In this document: in pieces, positions 55,160 through 64,000 of the stretch | Layout of the letters: the number at the start of each line of letters is the position of its first letter | How positions within the stretch are numbered: the first letter of the stretch is position 1 | DNA from: JALYOC01 sp036675345 | GTDB taxonomy: Bacteria; Myxococcota; Myxococcia; Myxococcales; Myxococcaceae | DNA length: 64,000 bases | NCBI GenBank assembly: GCA_036675345.1 | Contig: JAKFFE010000002.1 | Location: 62,001 to 126,000, forward strand | Direction of reading: 5' to 3' | Position numbers and translations under genes: made by a program | Notes under the pieces: model-generated | Databases searched by the model: none | What the model saw: the letters and a program-made list of their open reading frames with translations, nothing else | What the model was told of the DNA's origin: nothing

Positions 55160-56566
55160 ATGCCGGTGCACTTCTCCGAGGATCAAGTCGTGGAGGCCAC
55201 GGGCGCTCGCCGGGTTCAAGGCAGCGCCGGTGGGCCCTTCCAGGTGGTTTGCACCGACACCCGGCAGCTGACGCCGGGCTGTCTGTTCGTGGCGCTGATC
55301 GGTGAGCGCTACGACGCCCATGACTTCCTCAAGGATGCACCGGGCAAGGGGGCGGCGGGGGCGGTGGTGCAGAAGGGGATTGCGCTGCCGGAGCTCCCCG
55401 CGGACTTCGTGGTCTTCGAGGTGGAGGACACCCTGACCGCGCTGGGCGCACTGGCCCGGCACCACCGGCGGCGGTTCAAGCAGCCGGTGGGCGCGGTGGG
55501 CGGCAGCAACGGGAAGACCACCACCAAGGAGATGGTGGGGGCGATCCTGGCCACCCGGGGCAGCGCCCTGAAGACCGAGGGCAACTTCAACAACGAGATC
55601 GGCGTCCCCCTCACCCTGTTCCGGTTGGGGGAGGAGCACGTGGCGGCGGTGGTGGAGATGGGGATGAACCACCCGGGGGAGATGACCCGGCTGGCCCAGA
55701 TCTGCGAACCGGACGCGGCGCTGCTGACGGTGATCCAGCCCGAGCACCTGGAGGGGCTGGGCTCACTGCAGGGAGTGGCCGACGCGGAGGGCGAGCTGTT
55801 CGCCGCCCTCCCTCCGGAGGCCACCGCGGTGGTGAACCTGGATGATCCGCTGCTGCCGGCGCAGGCGATGCGCAGCGCGGCCAAGCACCTGACCTTCGGC
55901 AAGGAGCCCACCGCGGCGGTGCGGCTGCTGCACGTGGTCCCCCGCGGCAAGGCCGGCCAGACGGTGACCATCGGGGTGGACGGACGGGAGCTGGAGTTCC
56001 AGCTGAACTTCGTGGGCGAGCACAACGCGCTCAACGCCACCGGGGCCTTCGCCCTGTGTCTGGCGCTGGGCTACAGCCCGGACGAGTGCGCCCGGGGGCT
56101 GGAGCAGGCGCGTCCCTACGCACGGCGGCTGAATCTGATCGACGCGCCCCACGGAGTGCTGGTGGTGGACGATTGCTACAACGCCAACCCGGCCAGCATG
56201 GGGGCGGCGCTGGACACCCTGCAGTCCCTGGTCACCGGCGGCGGTCGGCGGTTCGCGGTGCTGGGCGACATGCTGGAGCTGGGGCCGGGCGAGTACGAGG
56301 AGCACGAGAAGCTGGGCCAGCAGGCCACCTCCAAGGTGGATGTGCTGGCCCTGTTCGGGCCCCGCTCGCAGCTGGGGCACCAGGCGGCGGTCTCGCTGAT
56401 GGGCGAACGCACCCGCCACTTCATCGAGGTTCCGGCGCTGCTGGAGTGGCTGACTCCGCAGCTGCGGGCAGGAGACGTGGTGCTGGTGAAGGGGAGCAGG
56501 GGAATGAGGCTGGAGCGCGTGGTGCAGGCGCTGACCGGAACCCAAGCGCCGGGAGGGGCGCACTAG
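55160..56566 (+). CDS. murF: UDP-MurNAc-tripeptide:D-Ala-D-Ala ligase MurF
   Basis: The 468-residue protein completes the pentapeptide stem by adding D-Ala-D-Ala. VCTDTRQLTPGCLFVALIG is the N-terminal substrate-binding signature. VGGSNGKTTTKEM is the ATP loop. EGNFNNEIGVPLTLFRL, VEMGMNHPGEM and VVDDCYNANPASM follow in the order normal for MurF. Eleven bases separate it from murE and no gap separates it from mraY. Its D-Ala-D-Ala substrate comes from Ddl, whose gene begins at the window's right edge. Confidence 0.95.
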   Translation: MPVHFSEDQVVEATGARRVQGSAGGPFQVVCTDTRQLTPGCLFVALIGERYDAHDFLKDAPGKGAAGAVVQKGIALPELPADFVVFEVEDTLTALGALARHHRRRFKQPVGAVGGSNGKTTTKEMVGAILATRGSALKTEGNFNNEIGVPLTLFRLGEEHVAAVVEMGMNHPGEMTRLAQICEPDAALLTVIQPEHLEGLGSLQGVADAEGELFAALPPEATAVVNLDDPLLPAQAMRSAAKHLTFGKEPTAAVRLLHVVPRGKAGQTVTIGVDGRELEFQLNFVGEHNALNATGAFALCLALGYSPDECARGLEQARPYARRLNLIDAPHGVLVVDDCYNANPASMGAALDTLQSLVTGGGRRFAVLGDMLELGPGEYEEHEKLGQQATSKVDVLALFGPRSQLGHQAAVSLMGERTRHFIEVPALLEWLTPQLRAGDVVLVKGSRGMRLERVVQALTGTQAPGGAH

Positions 56567-57736
56567 ATGTTGCTCTTCCTCTACGAGTATCTGGCGGGGA
56601 CCGACGCCGGACGGCTGTTGAACTTCCTGCGCTACCCCAGCTTCCGGATCATGGCCGCCGGGGTCACCGCCCTGGTGCTGGGGATGGTGATCGGGCCCCG
56701 GCTGATCCAGCAGCTGCGCTTTGCCCAGCACGGGCAGAGCAACGTGCGCGAGGACACCCCGGAGGCGCACCAGAAGAAGAAGGGCACCCCCACCATGGGC
56801 GGGGCGCTGATCCTGCTCTGCATCGCGATCACCACCGTGCTCTGTGCGGACCTGCGCAGCCGCGCGGTGTGGGCGGCGATCGTGCTCACCTTCGGCTTCG
56901 GGTTCATCGGCTTCCTGGATGACTGGCTCAAGCTCTCCAAGCGCAACTCCAAGGGGCTGGCCGGGCGCTGGAAGCTGGTGCTGCAGACCGCGTTCTTCCT
57001 GATCGCCTTCTTCGGGCTGATGACCGACTGGACCGGCGGGGTGCCCACCCTGCTGATCGACACCCGGCTCACCCTGCCCTTCGTCCCCACCCGGTACTTC
57101 AATCCGGACCTGGGAGTGCTGTACCCGGTGCTGGCCTTCTTCGTGATCGTGGGCACCTCCAACGCGGTGAACATCACCGACGGGCTGGACGGGCTGGCGA
57201 TCATGCCCACCATCATCGCCGCCACCACCTTCGCGCTGTTCTGCTACCTGGCCGGCACCACCCTCTCCATTGCGGACGTGGCGGTGGATCTGGACGGGGC
57301 CACCCGGCTGGTGGGTGTGCCGCTGCAGGAGTACCTGGGAATCCCCAAGGTGGAGGGCGGGGCGGAACTGGCGGTGTTCGCCGCCTCCATGGTCGGCGCC
57401 GGCTTCGCCTTCCTGTGGTTCAACACCTACCCGGCCTCGGTGTTCATGGGGGACATCGGCTCGCTGGCCCTGGGCGGCGGGCTGGGCGGGATGGCGGTGC
57501 TGTCCAAGAACGAGGTGGTCTCCGCGATCATCCACGGGGTGTTCCTGGTGGAGATCCTCTCGGTGATGATCCAGGTGGTCTCCTTCAAGACCCGCGGCAA
57601 GCGGGTGTTCAAGATGGCGCCGCTGCATCACCACTTCGAGCTGCTGGGCTGGCCAGAGCCGAAGATCATCGTGCGGTTCTGGATCGCCGCCGTCCTCTGT
57701 GGCGCGGTGGCCCTGGCCACCATCAAGCTCCGGTAA
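56567..57736 (+). CDS. mraY: phospho-MurNAc-pentapeptide translocase MraY
   Basis: The 389-residue integral membrane enzyme transfers phospho-MurNAc-pentapeptide to undecaprenyl phosphate, making lipid I. About ten membrane segments are visible. Family landmarks include HQKKKGTPTMGGALIL (cytoplasmic loop), FGFIGFLDDWLKLSK with the catalytic Asp pair, NAVNITDGLDGLAIMP, VFMGDIGSLALGG and LHHHFELLGWPEPKI near the end. The insert between the NITDGLDG and MGDIG segments is the usual size for proteobacterial MraY. Its ATG follows the murF stop directly. Confidence 0.96.
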   Translation: MLLFLYEYLAGTDAGRLLNFLRYPSFRIMAAGVTALVLGMVIGPRLIQQLRFAQHGQSNVREDTPEAHQKKKGTPTMGGALILLCIAITTVLCADLRSRAVWAAIVLTFGFGFIGFLDDWLKLSKRNSKGLAGRWKLVLQTAFFLIAFFGLMTDWTGGVPTLLIDTRLTLPFVPTRYFNPDLGVLYPVLAFFVIVGTSNAVNITDGLDGLAIMPTIIAATTFALFCYLAGTTLSIADVAVDLDGATRLVGVPLQEYLGIPKVEGGAELAVFAASMVGAGFAFLWFNTYPASVFMGDIGSLALGGGLGGMAVLSKNEVVSAIIHGVFLVEILSVMIQVVSFKTRGKRVFKMAPLHHHFELLGWPEPKIIVRFWIAAVLCGAVALATIKLR

Positions 57737-57742
57737 CCGACC

Positions 57743-59110
57743 ATGGCCCCTGCGCTCTCCGGCAAGAAGGTGCTGGTCCACGGGCTGGGAAAGAGTGGCC
57801 TGGCCGCGGTGCGGCTGCTCTCCCACGCCGGAGCCCGCGTTTCGGTGGTGGACTCCAAGACCGAGGCCGAGCTGGGACCCACCGCCGCCGGGCTGCGGGC
57901 CCAGGGCGCGGAGCTGTTCCTGGGGGCGATCCCCCCCGGGCTGCACCAGCGCTTCGAGCTGGTGGTGGTCAGCCCCGGGGTGCCGCTCTCCTCTCCGGAG
58001 CTGGTGGCCGCGGCCCAGGCCGGGGTGCGGGTGGTCGGTGAGATCGAGCTGGCGGGCTGGTTCCTCCAGGCCCCGGTGATCGGGATCACCGGCACCAACG
58101 GCAAGAGCACCACCACCGCGCTGACCGGGGAGCTGCTGGCCCGGGCCGGCAAGCGGACCTTCGTGGGTGGGAACCTGGGGCGGCCGCTCTCCGAGGCCCC
58201 GCTGACCGGGGAGGAGTACGACGCCCTGGTGGTGGAGCTGTCCTCCTTCCAGCTGGAGGGGATCCGGGAGCTGCGGGTGAACGCGGCGGCGATCTTGAAC
58301 CTCACCCCCGATCACCTGGACCGCTATCCGTCCCACGCGGAGTACGGGCAGGCCAAGGCGCGGATCTTCGCCAACCAGAAGCCGGGCGATGTGGCGGTGC
58401 TGAACCTGGACGATCTGGCGGTGCGGGCCCTGGCCCCCGCGGCCAACGGCGCCACCCTGTTGGGGTTCAGCCTCCAGCCGGGCGCGTTGCCGGCGGAGTT
58501 CGCCGGGATGGCCTACCCCAAGCCGGGCGGCTTCCGGGTGGAGTGGGGCGGGGACCTCTCCTTCCGGGTCAACGCCCGTTCGCTGCGCGGCGCCCACAAT
58601 CTGCAGAACGCGATGGCCGCCACCCTGCTGGCGCTGGCCTCCGGCGCCGCCCCCACCGGGATCCAGGCCGGGCTGGACGCGTATCCGGGGCTGCCCCACC
58701 GGCTGGAGTCGGTGCGGATCCTGGACGGGGTGGAGTACGTGAATGACTCCAAGGCCACCAACGTGGAGTCCTCCCTGGTGGCACTGGCCGCCTTCCCCAA
58801 GGGGGTGTGGCTGATCGCCGGTGGGAAGGGGAAGGGCGCTCCCTACCGCCCGCTGGTGGACGCGGCCGCGGGGCGGGTCAACGGGGTGCTGACGGTGGGC
58901 GCGGACGCGCCGCTGATCGAGTCCGCCTTCCAGGGCGCGTTCCCGGTGCACGCCTGTGGGGACCTGGCCGCCGCGGTGGCCAAGGCCCGCAGCCTGGCCA
59001 AGGAGGGAGAGGTGGTCTTGCTCTCGCCAGCCTGCGCCTCCTACGACCAGTTCAAGAACTTCGAAGACCGGGGAGAGCAGTTCAAGACCCTGGTGAAGGG
59101 ACTTTCGTGA
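57743..59110 (+). CDS. murD: UDP-MurNAc-L-alanine:D-glutamate ligase MurD
   Basis: The 455-residue protein adds D-Glu to UDP-MurNAc-Ala. The N-terminal Rossmann-like domain begins VLVHGLGKSGLAAVRLL; VVVSPGVPLSSPEL follows. The ATP loop is ITGTNGKSTTTALTGE, and VVELSSFQLEGI, NLTPDHLDRYPSH, VNDSKATNVESSLVAL and LLSPACASYDQFKNFEDRG are standard MurD signatures. All catalytic regions are present at normal length. It sits 6 bases after mraY and overlaps ftsW by 4 bases. Confidence 0.96.
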   Translation: MAPALSGKKVLVHGLGKSGLAAVRLLSHAGARVSVVDSKTEAELGPTAAGLRAQGAELFLGAIPPGLHQRFELVVVSPGVPLSSPELVAAAQAGVRVVGEIELAGWFLQAPVIGITGTNGKSTTTALTGELLARAGKRTFVGGNLGRPLSEAPLTGEEYDALVVELSSFQLEGIRELRVNAAAILNLTPDHLDRYPSHAEYGQAKARIFANQKPGDVAVLNLDDLAVRALAPAANGATLLGFSLQPGALPAEFAGMAYPKPGGFRVEWGGDLSFRVNARSLRGAHNLQNAMAATLLALASGAAPTGIQAGLDAYPGLPHRLESVRILDGVEYVNDSKATNVESSLVALAAFPKGVWLIAGGKGKGAPYRPLVDAAAGRVNGVLTVGADAPLIESAFQGAFPVHACGDLAAAVAKARSLAKEGEVVLLSPACASYDQFKNFEDRGEQFKTLVKGLS

Positions 59111-60267
59111 ACGGCTCCTCCACCCGGTCGCGGTTCGATCCGCTGTTGCTGGGATCGGTGCTGGCGCTGACCGCGCTGGGACTGGTGATGGTCTATTCGG
59201 CCAGCGCGGTCTCCGCGCAGGAGAAGCTGGGAGACGCCTTCCACTTCTTCCGCCGCCAGTTGCTGGCCGCCGGATTGGGGCTGGGAGGGATGGCCCTGGC
59301 GATGAAGCTGGGCTACCGCCGGCTGGCCCGCCTGGCCTACCCGCTGCTGATCGTGGGGGTGCTGCTGCTGGTGCTGGTGCTGATCCCCGGGGTGGGCACG
59401 GTGGCCGGCGGGGCGCGCCGCTGGCTGCGCTTCCCCGGGATCTCCATCCAGCCGGCGGAGATCGCCAAGCTGGTGTGGGTGATCTACCTGTCCTACTCGC
59501 TGGCCAAGAAGCGGGAGAAGGTGGCCACCTTCTCGGTGGGCTTTCTGCCCCACATCCTGGTGGCCGGACTGCTGGTGGGGCTGTGCATGCTCCAGCCGGA
59601 TTTCGGCAGCTCGGTGTCGCTGTTGTTCATGCTCTTCGTGCTGCTGTTCGCCGCCGGGACCAAGCTCTCCTATCTGTTCGGATCGATCCTGGTGGCACTG
59701 CCGTTCGGCTACCACGTGATCGCCTCTTCGCCCTACCGGTGGAAGCGGGTGCTGGCCTTCCTGGAGCCGTGGAAGTACCGGGACGGGATCGGCTACCAGC
59801 TGACCGAGTCGATCATGTCGGTGGGCTCCGGCGGGCTGACCGGGCTGGGGTTGGGGGAGGGGCGGCAGAAGCTGTTCTTCCTCCCCGAGGCCCACACCGA
59901 CTTCATCTTCTCGATCATCGGCGAGGAGCTGGGGCTGCTGGGGGTGGTGCTGGTGATCTCCCTGTACGCGGTGGTGATCTGGCGCGGGATCCGCGCGGCG
60001 ATGAACGCCAGCGAGCCCTTCGGCACCTATCTGGCGCTGGGGGTGACCTCGCTGATCGGCTTCCACGCCACGGTGAACATGGGGGTGGCGATGGGGCTGC
60101 TGCCCACCAAGGGGCTGACCCTGCCTTTCATCTCCTACGGCGGCACCTCGTTGATCATGATGCTGGGCGCCAGCGGGGTGCTGCTCTCGGTGGCCGCCAG
60201 CGCCCGGGAGCGGGCGCCGTCTACCGCCAAGGGACTGGCCAGCCGGATGCAGGAGGTGGCGGCGTGA
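59107..60267 (+). CDS. ftsW: septal peptidoglycan glycosyltransferase FtsW
   Basis: The 386-residue SEDS-family membrane protein polymerises lipid II at the septum in complex with FtsI. About ten membrane segments are visible. RRWLRFPGISIQPAEIAKL (loop before TM4), LQPDFGSSVSL with its functional Asp, and ATVNMGVAMGLLPTKGLTLP followed by FISYGGTSL are diagnostic. It starts at a GTG overlapping the murD stop and ends overlapping the murG start, the classic murD-ftsW-murG order. Confidence 0.96.
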   Translation: MNGSSTRSRFDPLLLGSVLALTALGLVMVYSASAVSAQEKLGDAFHFFRRQLLAAGLGLGGMALAMKLGYRRLARLAYPLLIVGVLLLVLVLIPGVGTVAGGARRWLRFPGISIQPAEIAKLVWVIYLSYSLAKKREKVATFSVGFLPHILVAGLLVGLCMLQPDFGSSVSLLFMLFVLLFAAGTKLSYLFGSILVALPFGYHVIASSPYRWKRVLAFLEPWKYRDGIGYQLTESIMSVGSGGLTGLGLGEGRQKLFFLPEAHTDFIFSIIGEELGLLGVVLVISLYAVVIWRGIRAAMNASEPFGTYLALGVTSLIGFHATVNMGVAMGLLPTKGLTLPFISYGGTSLIMMLGASGVLLSVAASARERAPSTAKGLASRMQEVAA

Positions 60268-61397
60268 GGGTCCTGATTGCAGGCGGAGGAACGGGCGGAC
60301 ACCTGTTCCCGGGAATCGCGCTGGCGGAAGAGGTCACCACCCGCCACCACAAGAACGACGTGGTGTTCGTGGGCACCGAGCGCGGGCTGGAGGCGCGGGT
60401 GGTGCCTGCCGCCGGCTACAAGCTGGAGACGATCCCGGTGATGGGGCTGAAGGGGAAGAGCCCCGGGCAGTTCATCCAGGCGCTGTTCGCGCTGCCCCGG
60501 GCCTTCGTCCTCTCCTGGCAGATCCTGCGCCGCCACAAGCCGGACGTGGTGGTGGGGGTGGGCGGGTACTCCTCGGGCCCGGTGGTACTCACCGCCTGGC
60601 TGCAGGGGATCCCCACCGCGGTGCAGGAGCAGAACGCGCTGCCCGGGTTCACCAACAAGCTGCTGGGCAAGTTCGTGCGCGCGGTGTTCATCGCCTTCGA
60701 CGAGGCCCGCCCCTTCTTCAAGAGCGGCAAGACCCACCTGATTGGCAACCCGATCCGGGCCAAGCTGATGGACAACTACCTGCGCTCCTCCCAGAAGCAT
60801 GAGGGCTTCACGGTGCTGGTGTTCGGCGGGTCGCTGGGGGCCAAGGGGGTCAACTCCCGGGTGCTGGACGCGCTGGCCCACCTGGAGGATCTCAAGGGGC
60901 AGCTGCGCTTCACCCACCAGACCGGCAAGGCGGACCTGGAGAATGTCCGAGCGGGCTACGCGGCCCGGGGCTTCGACGCCAACGTGGTGGAGTTCATTGA
61001 CGACATGTCCGGGGCCTACGCCAAGGCGGAGCTGGTGATCTGCCGGGCCGGGGCCACCACCATCTCCGAGCTGACGGTGTGCAAGAAGGCGGCGATCCTG
61101 ATCCCCTTCCCCTACGCCACCGACAACCACCAGGAGGTCAACGCCCGCGCGCTGGTGGCCGGCGGGGCGGCGCTGATGTTCCGGGAGTCGGAGCTGGACG
61201 GGAAGACCCTGGCGGACACCCTGCGCGGCCTGGTGGCCGACCCCGCCCGGCTGCGGCGGATGGAGCGGCAGGCAGGGCTGCTGGGCAGGCCGGAGGCGGC
61301 CAAGGAACTGGCGGACGTCTGCGTGCAGATGATGGTGGACCAGTACGGCCCCGAGGGGCGCACCCGGCCGCAGCTGGAGAAGGGGTCTCCTCCGTGA
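60264..61397 (+). CDS. murG: lipid II synthase MurG
   Basis: The 377-residue GT-B glycosyltransferase adds GlcNAc to lipid I. The N-terminal VLIAGGGTGGHLFPGIALAE loop, GVGGYSSGPVVL, QEQNALPGFTNK, then VFGGSLGAKGVN and VICRAGATTISEL in the UDP-GlcNAc-binding half are all as expected. It acts at the inner face of the cytoplasmic membrane. The C-terminal 20 residues (after MMVDQY) are an unconserved extension. The GTG start overlaps the ftsW stop, and the stop overlaps the murC start. Confidence 0.96.
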   Translation: MRVLIAGGGTGGHLFPGIALAEEVTTRHHKNDVVFVGTERGLEARVVPAAGYKLETIPVMGLKGKSPGQFIQALFALPRAFVLSWQILRRHKPDVVVGVGGYSSGPVVLTAWLQGIPTAVQEQNALPGFTNKLLGKFVRAVFIAFDEARPFFKSGKTHLIGNPIRAKLMDNYLRSSQKHEGFTVLVFGGSLGAKGVNSRVLDALAHLEDLKGQLRFTHQTGKADLENVRAGYAARGFDANVVEFIDDMSGAYAKAELVICRAGATTISELTVCKKAAILIPFPYATDNHQEVNARALVAGGAALMFRESELDGKTLADTLRGLVADPARLRRMERQAGLLGRPEAAKELADVCVQMMVDQYGPEGRTRPQLEKGSPP

Positions 61398-62800
61398 ACG
61401 CCAAGAAGCCGCCCTCGCTGTTCAAGACCCGCCACGCGGCAGCGGTCCACTTCGTGGGCATCGGCGGGATCGGGATGAGCGGGATCGCCGAGGTGCTGTT
61501 GAACCTGGGTTACCGGGTCTCCGGGTCGGACCTCAAGGAGTCGGAGACCACCCGCCGGCTGGCCTCGATGGGGGCCACCTTGTTCTACGGCCACCGGGCG
61601 GAGAACCTCTCCCACGTGGACGTGGTGGTGATCTCCTCCGCGGTCCGGAAGGACAACCCAGAGGTGATCGCCGCCCGGGACCGGAAGATCCCGGTCATCC
61701 CCCGCGCGGAGATGTTGGCCGAGCTGATGCGGCTCAAGTACGCGGTGGCGGTGGCCGGGTCGCACGGCAAGACCACCACCACCTCCATGGTGGCCACGGT
61801 GCTCAACGCCGCCGGGCTGGATCCCACCTCGGTGGTGGGCGGCAAGGTCAACGTGCTGGGCTCCAACGCCAAGCTGGGCAAGAGCGAGCTGATGGTGGTG
61901 GAGGCCGACGAGTCGGACGGCTCCTTCCTCAAGCTCCACCCCTCGATCGCGGTGGTCACCAACATCGACCCCGAGCACATGGACCACTACGGGACCCTGG
62001 ACGCGCTCAAGAGCGCGTTCGTGGAGTTCTGCAACCGGGTGCCGTTCTACGGGCTCAACGTGCTGTGCCTGGAGCACCCCAACGTCCAGTCGCTGTTGCC
62101 GTTCATCGAGAAGCGCTTCGTCACCTACGGGCACGCCCACACCGCCGACTACCGGCTGGAAGAGGTAAAGCTGGACGGCTTCTCCACCCGCTTCCGGGCC
62201 TACCGTCGCAACGAGGACCTGGGGCAGTTCACGGTGCGGATGGTGGGCGCCCACAACGCGCTCAACGCCCTGGCGGTGATCGCGGTGGCGGAGGAGATGG
62301 ACATCCCGCTGGACACGGTGCGCAGCGCGCTGGCCCAGTTCGAGGGGGTGCAGCGGCGCTTCACCGTCAAGGGCGAGGTGCGCGGGATCACCGTGGTGGA
62401 CGACTACGGGCACCACCCCACCGAGGTGATGGCCACCCTGGCGGGCGCCCGGCGGGCCTTCCACCGGCGCACTGTGGTGGCCTTCCAGCCCCACCGCTAC
62501 ACCCGCACCCGGGACCTGCTGCGGGAGTTCGCCACCTCCTTCAACGACGCGGACGTGCTGTTCATCACCGAGATCTACGCCGCCAGCGAAGAGCCGCTGC
62601 CGGGGATCAGTGGCGAGCGGCTGGTGGAGGAGCTGAGAGCCCACGGGCACCGCGACGTGACCTTCGTCCCCCGGCGCGCCGATCTGGCCGCCGCCCTCCA
62701 GCCCCGACTGCGGGAGGGGGACATCGTGCTCACCCTGGGCGCCGGGGACATCACCCACACCGGACCCGAGCTGCTGACCCTGCTCGAGGGAAGGGGATGA
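61394..62800 (+). CDS. murC: UDP-MurNAc:L-alanine ligase MurC
   Basis: The 468-residue protein adds L-Ala, the first stem residue, to UDP-MurNAc. VHFVGIGGIGMSGIAEVLLN is the MurC N-terminal nucleotide fold. VAGSHGKTTTTSMVATV is the ATP loop. EADESDGSFLKL, NIDPEHMDHYG, VVDDYGHHPTEVMATL and FQPHRYTRTRDL are MurC-specific. It starts at a GTG overlapping the murG stop and overlaps murB by 4 bases. No fusion to Ddl or MurB is present, unlike some relatives in other phyla. Confidence 0.96.
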   Translation: MNAKKPPSLFKTRHAAAVHFVGIGGIGMSGIAEVLLNLGYRVSGSDLKESETTRRLASMGATLFYGHRAENLSHVDVVVISSAVRKDNPEVIAARDRKIPVIPRAEMLAELMRLKYAVAVAGSHGKTTTTSMVATVLNAAGLDPTSVVGGKVNVLGSNAKLGKSELMVVEADESDGSFLKLHPSIAVVTNIDPEHMDHYGTLDALKSAFVEFCNRVPFYGLNVLCLEHPNVQSLLPFIEKRFVTYGHAHTADYRLEEVKLDGFSTRFRAYRRNEDLGQFTVRMVGAHNALNALAVIAVAEEMDIPLDTVRSALAQFEGVQRRFTVKGEVRGITVVDDYGHHPTEVMATLAGARRAFHRRTVVAFQPHRYTRTRDLLREFATSFNDADVLFITEIYAASEEPLPGISGERLVEELRAHGHRDVTFVPRRADLAAALQPRLREGDIVLTLGAGDITHTGPELLTLLEGRG

Positions 62801-63732
62801 GGATGCCGGCTTCACCTCCCCGCACCCTCCAGGAGCGGATCGGCCGCTACGTGGACGGGGACGTCCGCGTGGACGAGCCGCTGGCCCCCTGGACCTCGGT
62901 CCGGGTGGGCGGCCCCGCCGAGCTGTGGGTGCGTCCGGCCAGCGCCGAGGCCCTGGTGGGCCTGCTGAGGATGGCGGCGGAGGAGGGGGTGGGGATCTCG
63001 ATTTTGGGCGGCGGGGCCAACACCCTGGTGGGAGACGGCGGCGTCCCCGGAATCACCCTCAAGCTGCCCGCGGACCTGTTCCCGGAGAAGGTGGAGGTCA
63101 GCGCGGAGGAGGGGCGGATCACCCTGGGGGCCGGTTCGGCGATCGTCCGGATCGTCAACCAGATGAAGACCCACAAGCTGACCGGGGTGGAGTTCCTGGC
63201 CGGAATCCCGGGCACCATCGGCGGCGCGGTGTCGATGAACGCCGGCACCAAGATGGGGGAGTGCATGTCCGCCATCGAAGCGGTGGAGCTGGTTACTCCC
63301 TCCGGGCTGGGCTGGCTGGACCGGGGGGAGCTGCAGTGGCGCTACCGGCACACCCAGCTTCCCCCAGGTGCGGTGATCACCCGGGCCCGGTTCCTGCTCC
63401 GCCAAGGGGACCTGGACGCGTCGCGGGCGCAGATGGACGCCGACCTGGGGTACCGCAAGCGGACCCAGCCGCTGTCCCAGCCCAACTTCGGCAGCGTGTT
63501 CCAGAACCCGCCCGGGGACTTCGCCGGACGGCTGATCGAGAAGGTGGAGCTCAAGGGCCACCGGGAGGGGGGAGCGCAGATCTCCACCCAGCACGCCAAC
63601 TGGATCGTGAACCTGGGCGGGGCCACTGCCAGGGACGTGGTGTCCCTGATGGAGCTGGCCCAGCGGCGGGTATTGGAAGACTCGGGAGTGACGCTGGTCC
63701 CCGAGGTCAAACGGATCGGGAGTTTCTTGTGA
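62797..63732 (+). CDS. murB: UDP-N-acetylenolpyruvylglucosamine reductase MurB
   Basis: The 311-residue FAD enzyme reduces UDP-GlcNAc-enolpyruvate to UDP-MurNAc with NADPH. The PP-loop-like FAD-binding segment LGGGANTLVGDGG, GIPGTIGGAVSMNAGTKMGE, a KRTQPLSQPNFGSVFQNPPG stretch whose Ser is the proton donor, and ISTQHANWIVNLG are typical of the type II (short) MurB. The ATG at 62797 overlaps the murC stop; a second ATG two codons later is possible. It overlaps ddl by 4 bases. Confidence 0.95.
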   Translation: MRMPASPPRTLQERIGRYVDGDVRVDEPLAPWTSVRVGGPAELWVRPASAEALVGLLRMAAEEGVGISILGGGANTLVGDGGVPGITLKLPADLFPEKVEVSAEEGRITLGAGSAIVRIVNQMKTHKLTGVEFLAGIPGTIGGAVSMNAGTKMGECMSAIEAVELVTPSGLGWLDRGELQWRYRHTQLPPGAVITRARFLLRQGDLDASRAQMDADLGYRKRTQPLSQPNFGSVFQNPPGDFAGRLIEKVELKGHREGGAQISTQHANWIVNLGGATARDVVSLMELAQRRVLEDSGVTLVPEVKRIGSFL

Positions 63733-64000
63733 GCTTCACCAGGGAAGAGCTGAAGACGAAGCGGGTGGCGGTGTTGCTGGGCGGCCTGAGCGTGGAGCGG
63801 GAGATCTCCTTGCGCACCGGGGCCGCGGTCTCCGGGGCGCTGAAGGGGCTGGGCTACCAGGTGGTGGAGCTGGACGTGGATCGCACCCTGCCCGCCAAGC
63901 TGCTGGAGGCCCGGATCGACGTGGCCTTCATCGCCCTGCACGGCCGCTTCGGCGAGGACGGTTCGGTGCAGGGCCTGTTGGAGTCGATGTTCATCCCCTA
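63729..64000 (+). CDS. ddl: D-alanine--D-alanine ligase (3' end cut by window)
   Basis: Only the first 90 residues are present. VAVLLGGLSVEREISLRTG is the N-terminal Ddl signature (GGxSxEREVSLxSG), and FIALHGRFGEDGSVQGLLE is the substrate-binding loop region. The enzyme joins two D-Ala with ATP to supply MurF. The GTG at 63729 overlaps the murB stop. The gene continues past the window edge; ftsQ, ftsA and ftsZ would be expected next. Confidence 0.93.
   Translation, partial: MSFTREELKTKRVAVLLGGLSVEREISLRTGAAVSGALKGLGYQVVELDVDRTLPAKLLEARIDVAFIALHGRFGEDGSVQGLLESMFIP

Noticed and set aside
55763..58951. A 1062-codon minus-strand open frame over murF-mraY-murD
   Set aside because: It covers three well-conserved genes and shows the usual antisense composition of GC-rich DNA.

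Overview
The DNA is very GC-rich, with dense, short-spaced genes on both strands and a strong preference for G or C at third codon positions. The gene content (a large FAAL-started NRPS/PKS assembly line, a PilZ protein of the type common in myxobacteria, a NtrC-type response regulator, many predicted lipoproteins, and a division/cell-wall (dcw) cluster led by mraZ) points to a Gram-negative Myxococcota, most likely Cystobacterineae. This placement is inferred from content and style, not from a marker gene search.

Layout. 1-4.9 kb: end of a LysR regulator converging on a luciferase-like flavin oxidoreductase, a large acyl-CoA dehydrogenase with a clear terminator, a small secreted protein and a 37-residue lipoprotein. 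5.0-32.8 kb (minus strand): a coiled-coil protein behind a LexA-like box, then three translationally coupled megasynthase genes read from 32.75 kb down to 5.48 kb. Their order is FAAL-ACP-C-A-PCP / KS-AT-ACP-C-Mox-(A remnant)-C-A-PCP-E / C-A-PCP-C-A-PCP-C-PCP-C-A-PCP-TE. The predicted product is a lipopeptide: fatty acid, an aromatic residue (Tyr-like code), one malonate extension, a possible oxidation, a D-amino acid, then further residues including a Glu-like and a Ser-like one, released by a thioesterase. Two stations are odd: a flavin monooxygenase that has replaced most of an A domain, and a C-PCP module with no A domain. No MbtH protein, phosphopantetheinyl transferase or exporter lies in the window.

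32.9-34.9 kb (plus): a compact operon divergent from the synthetase, with an M28 zinc peptidase lipoprotein between two related envelope proteins. 34.9-40.7 kb (minus): a PilZ protein and a complete sulfate ABC system (binding lipoprotein, CysT, CysW, CysA) headed by an OprO/P-like porin. 41.0-45.6 kb (minus): a 1376-residue DUF3857/transglutaminase/TPR protein and a small partner. 46.0-48.4 kb: an ice-binding-like (DUF3494) secreted protein divergent from a sigma-54 response regulator. The space between them holds a palindrome and a candidate sigma-54 promoter at enhancer-like spacing. 48.5-49.1 kb: a lipoprotein of unknown role.

49.3-64.0 kb (plus): the dcw cluster. A good sigma-70-type promoter and four GTGGN-like repeats at 10-bp spacing precede mraZ. 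Then follow a STAS-domain gene, rsmH, ftsL, ftsI, murE, murF, mraY, murD, ftsW, murG, murC, murB and the start of ddl, mostly with overlapping start and stop codons. Together these genes make UDP-MurNAc-pentapeptide, lipid I and lipid II, and polymerise and cross-link septal peptidoglycan. A stretch across the end of ftsI and the start of murE has unusually relaxed codon use.
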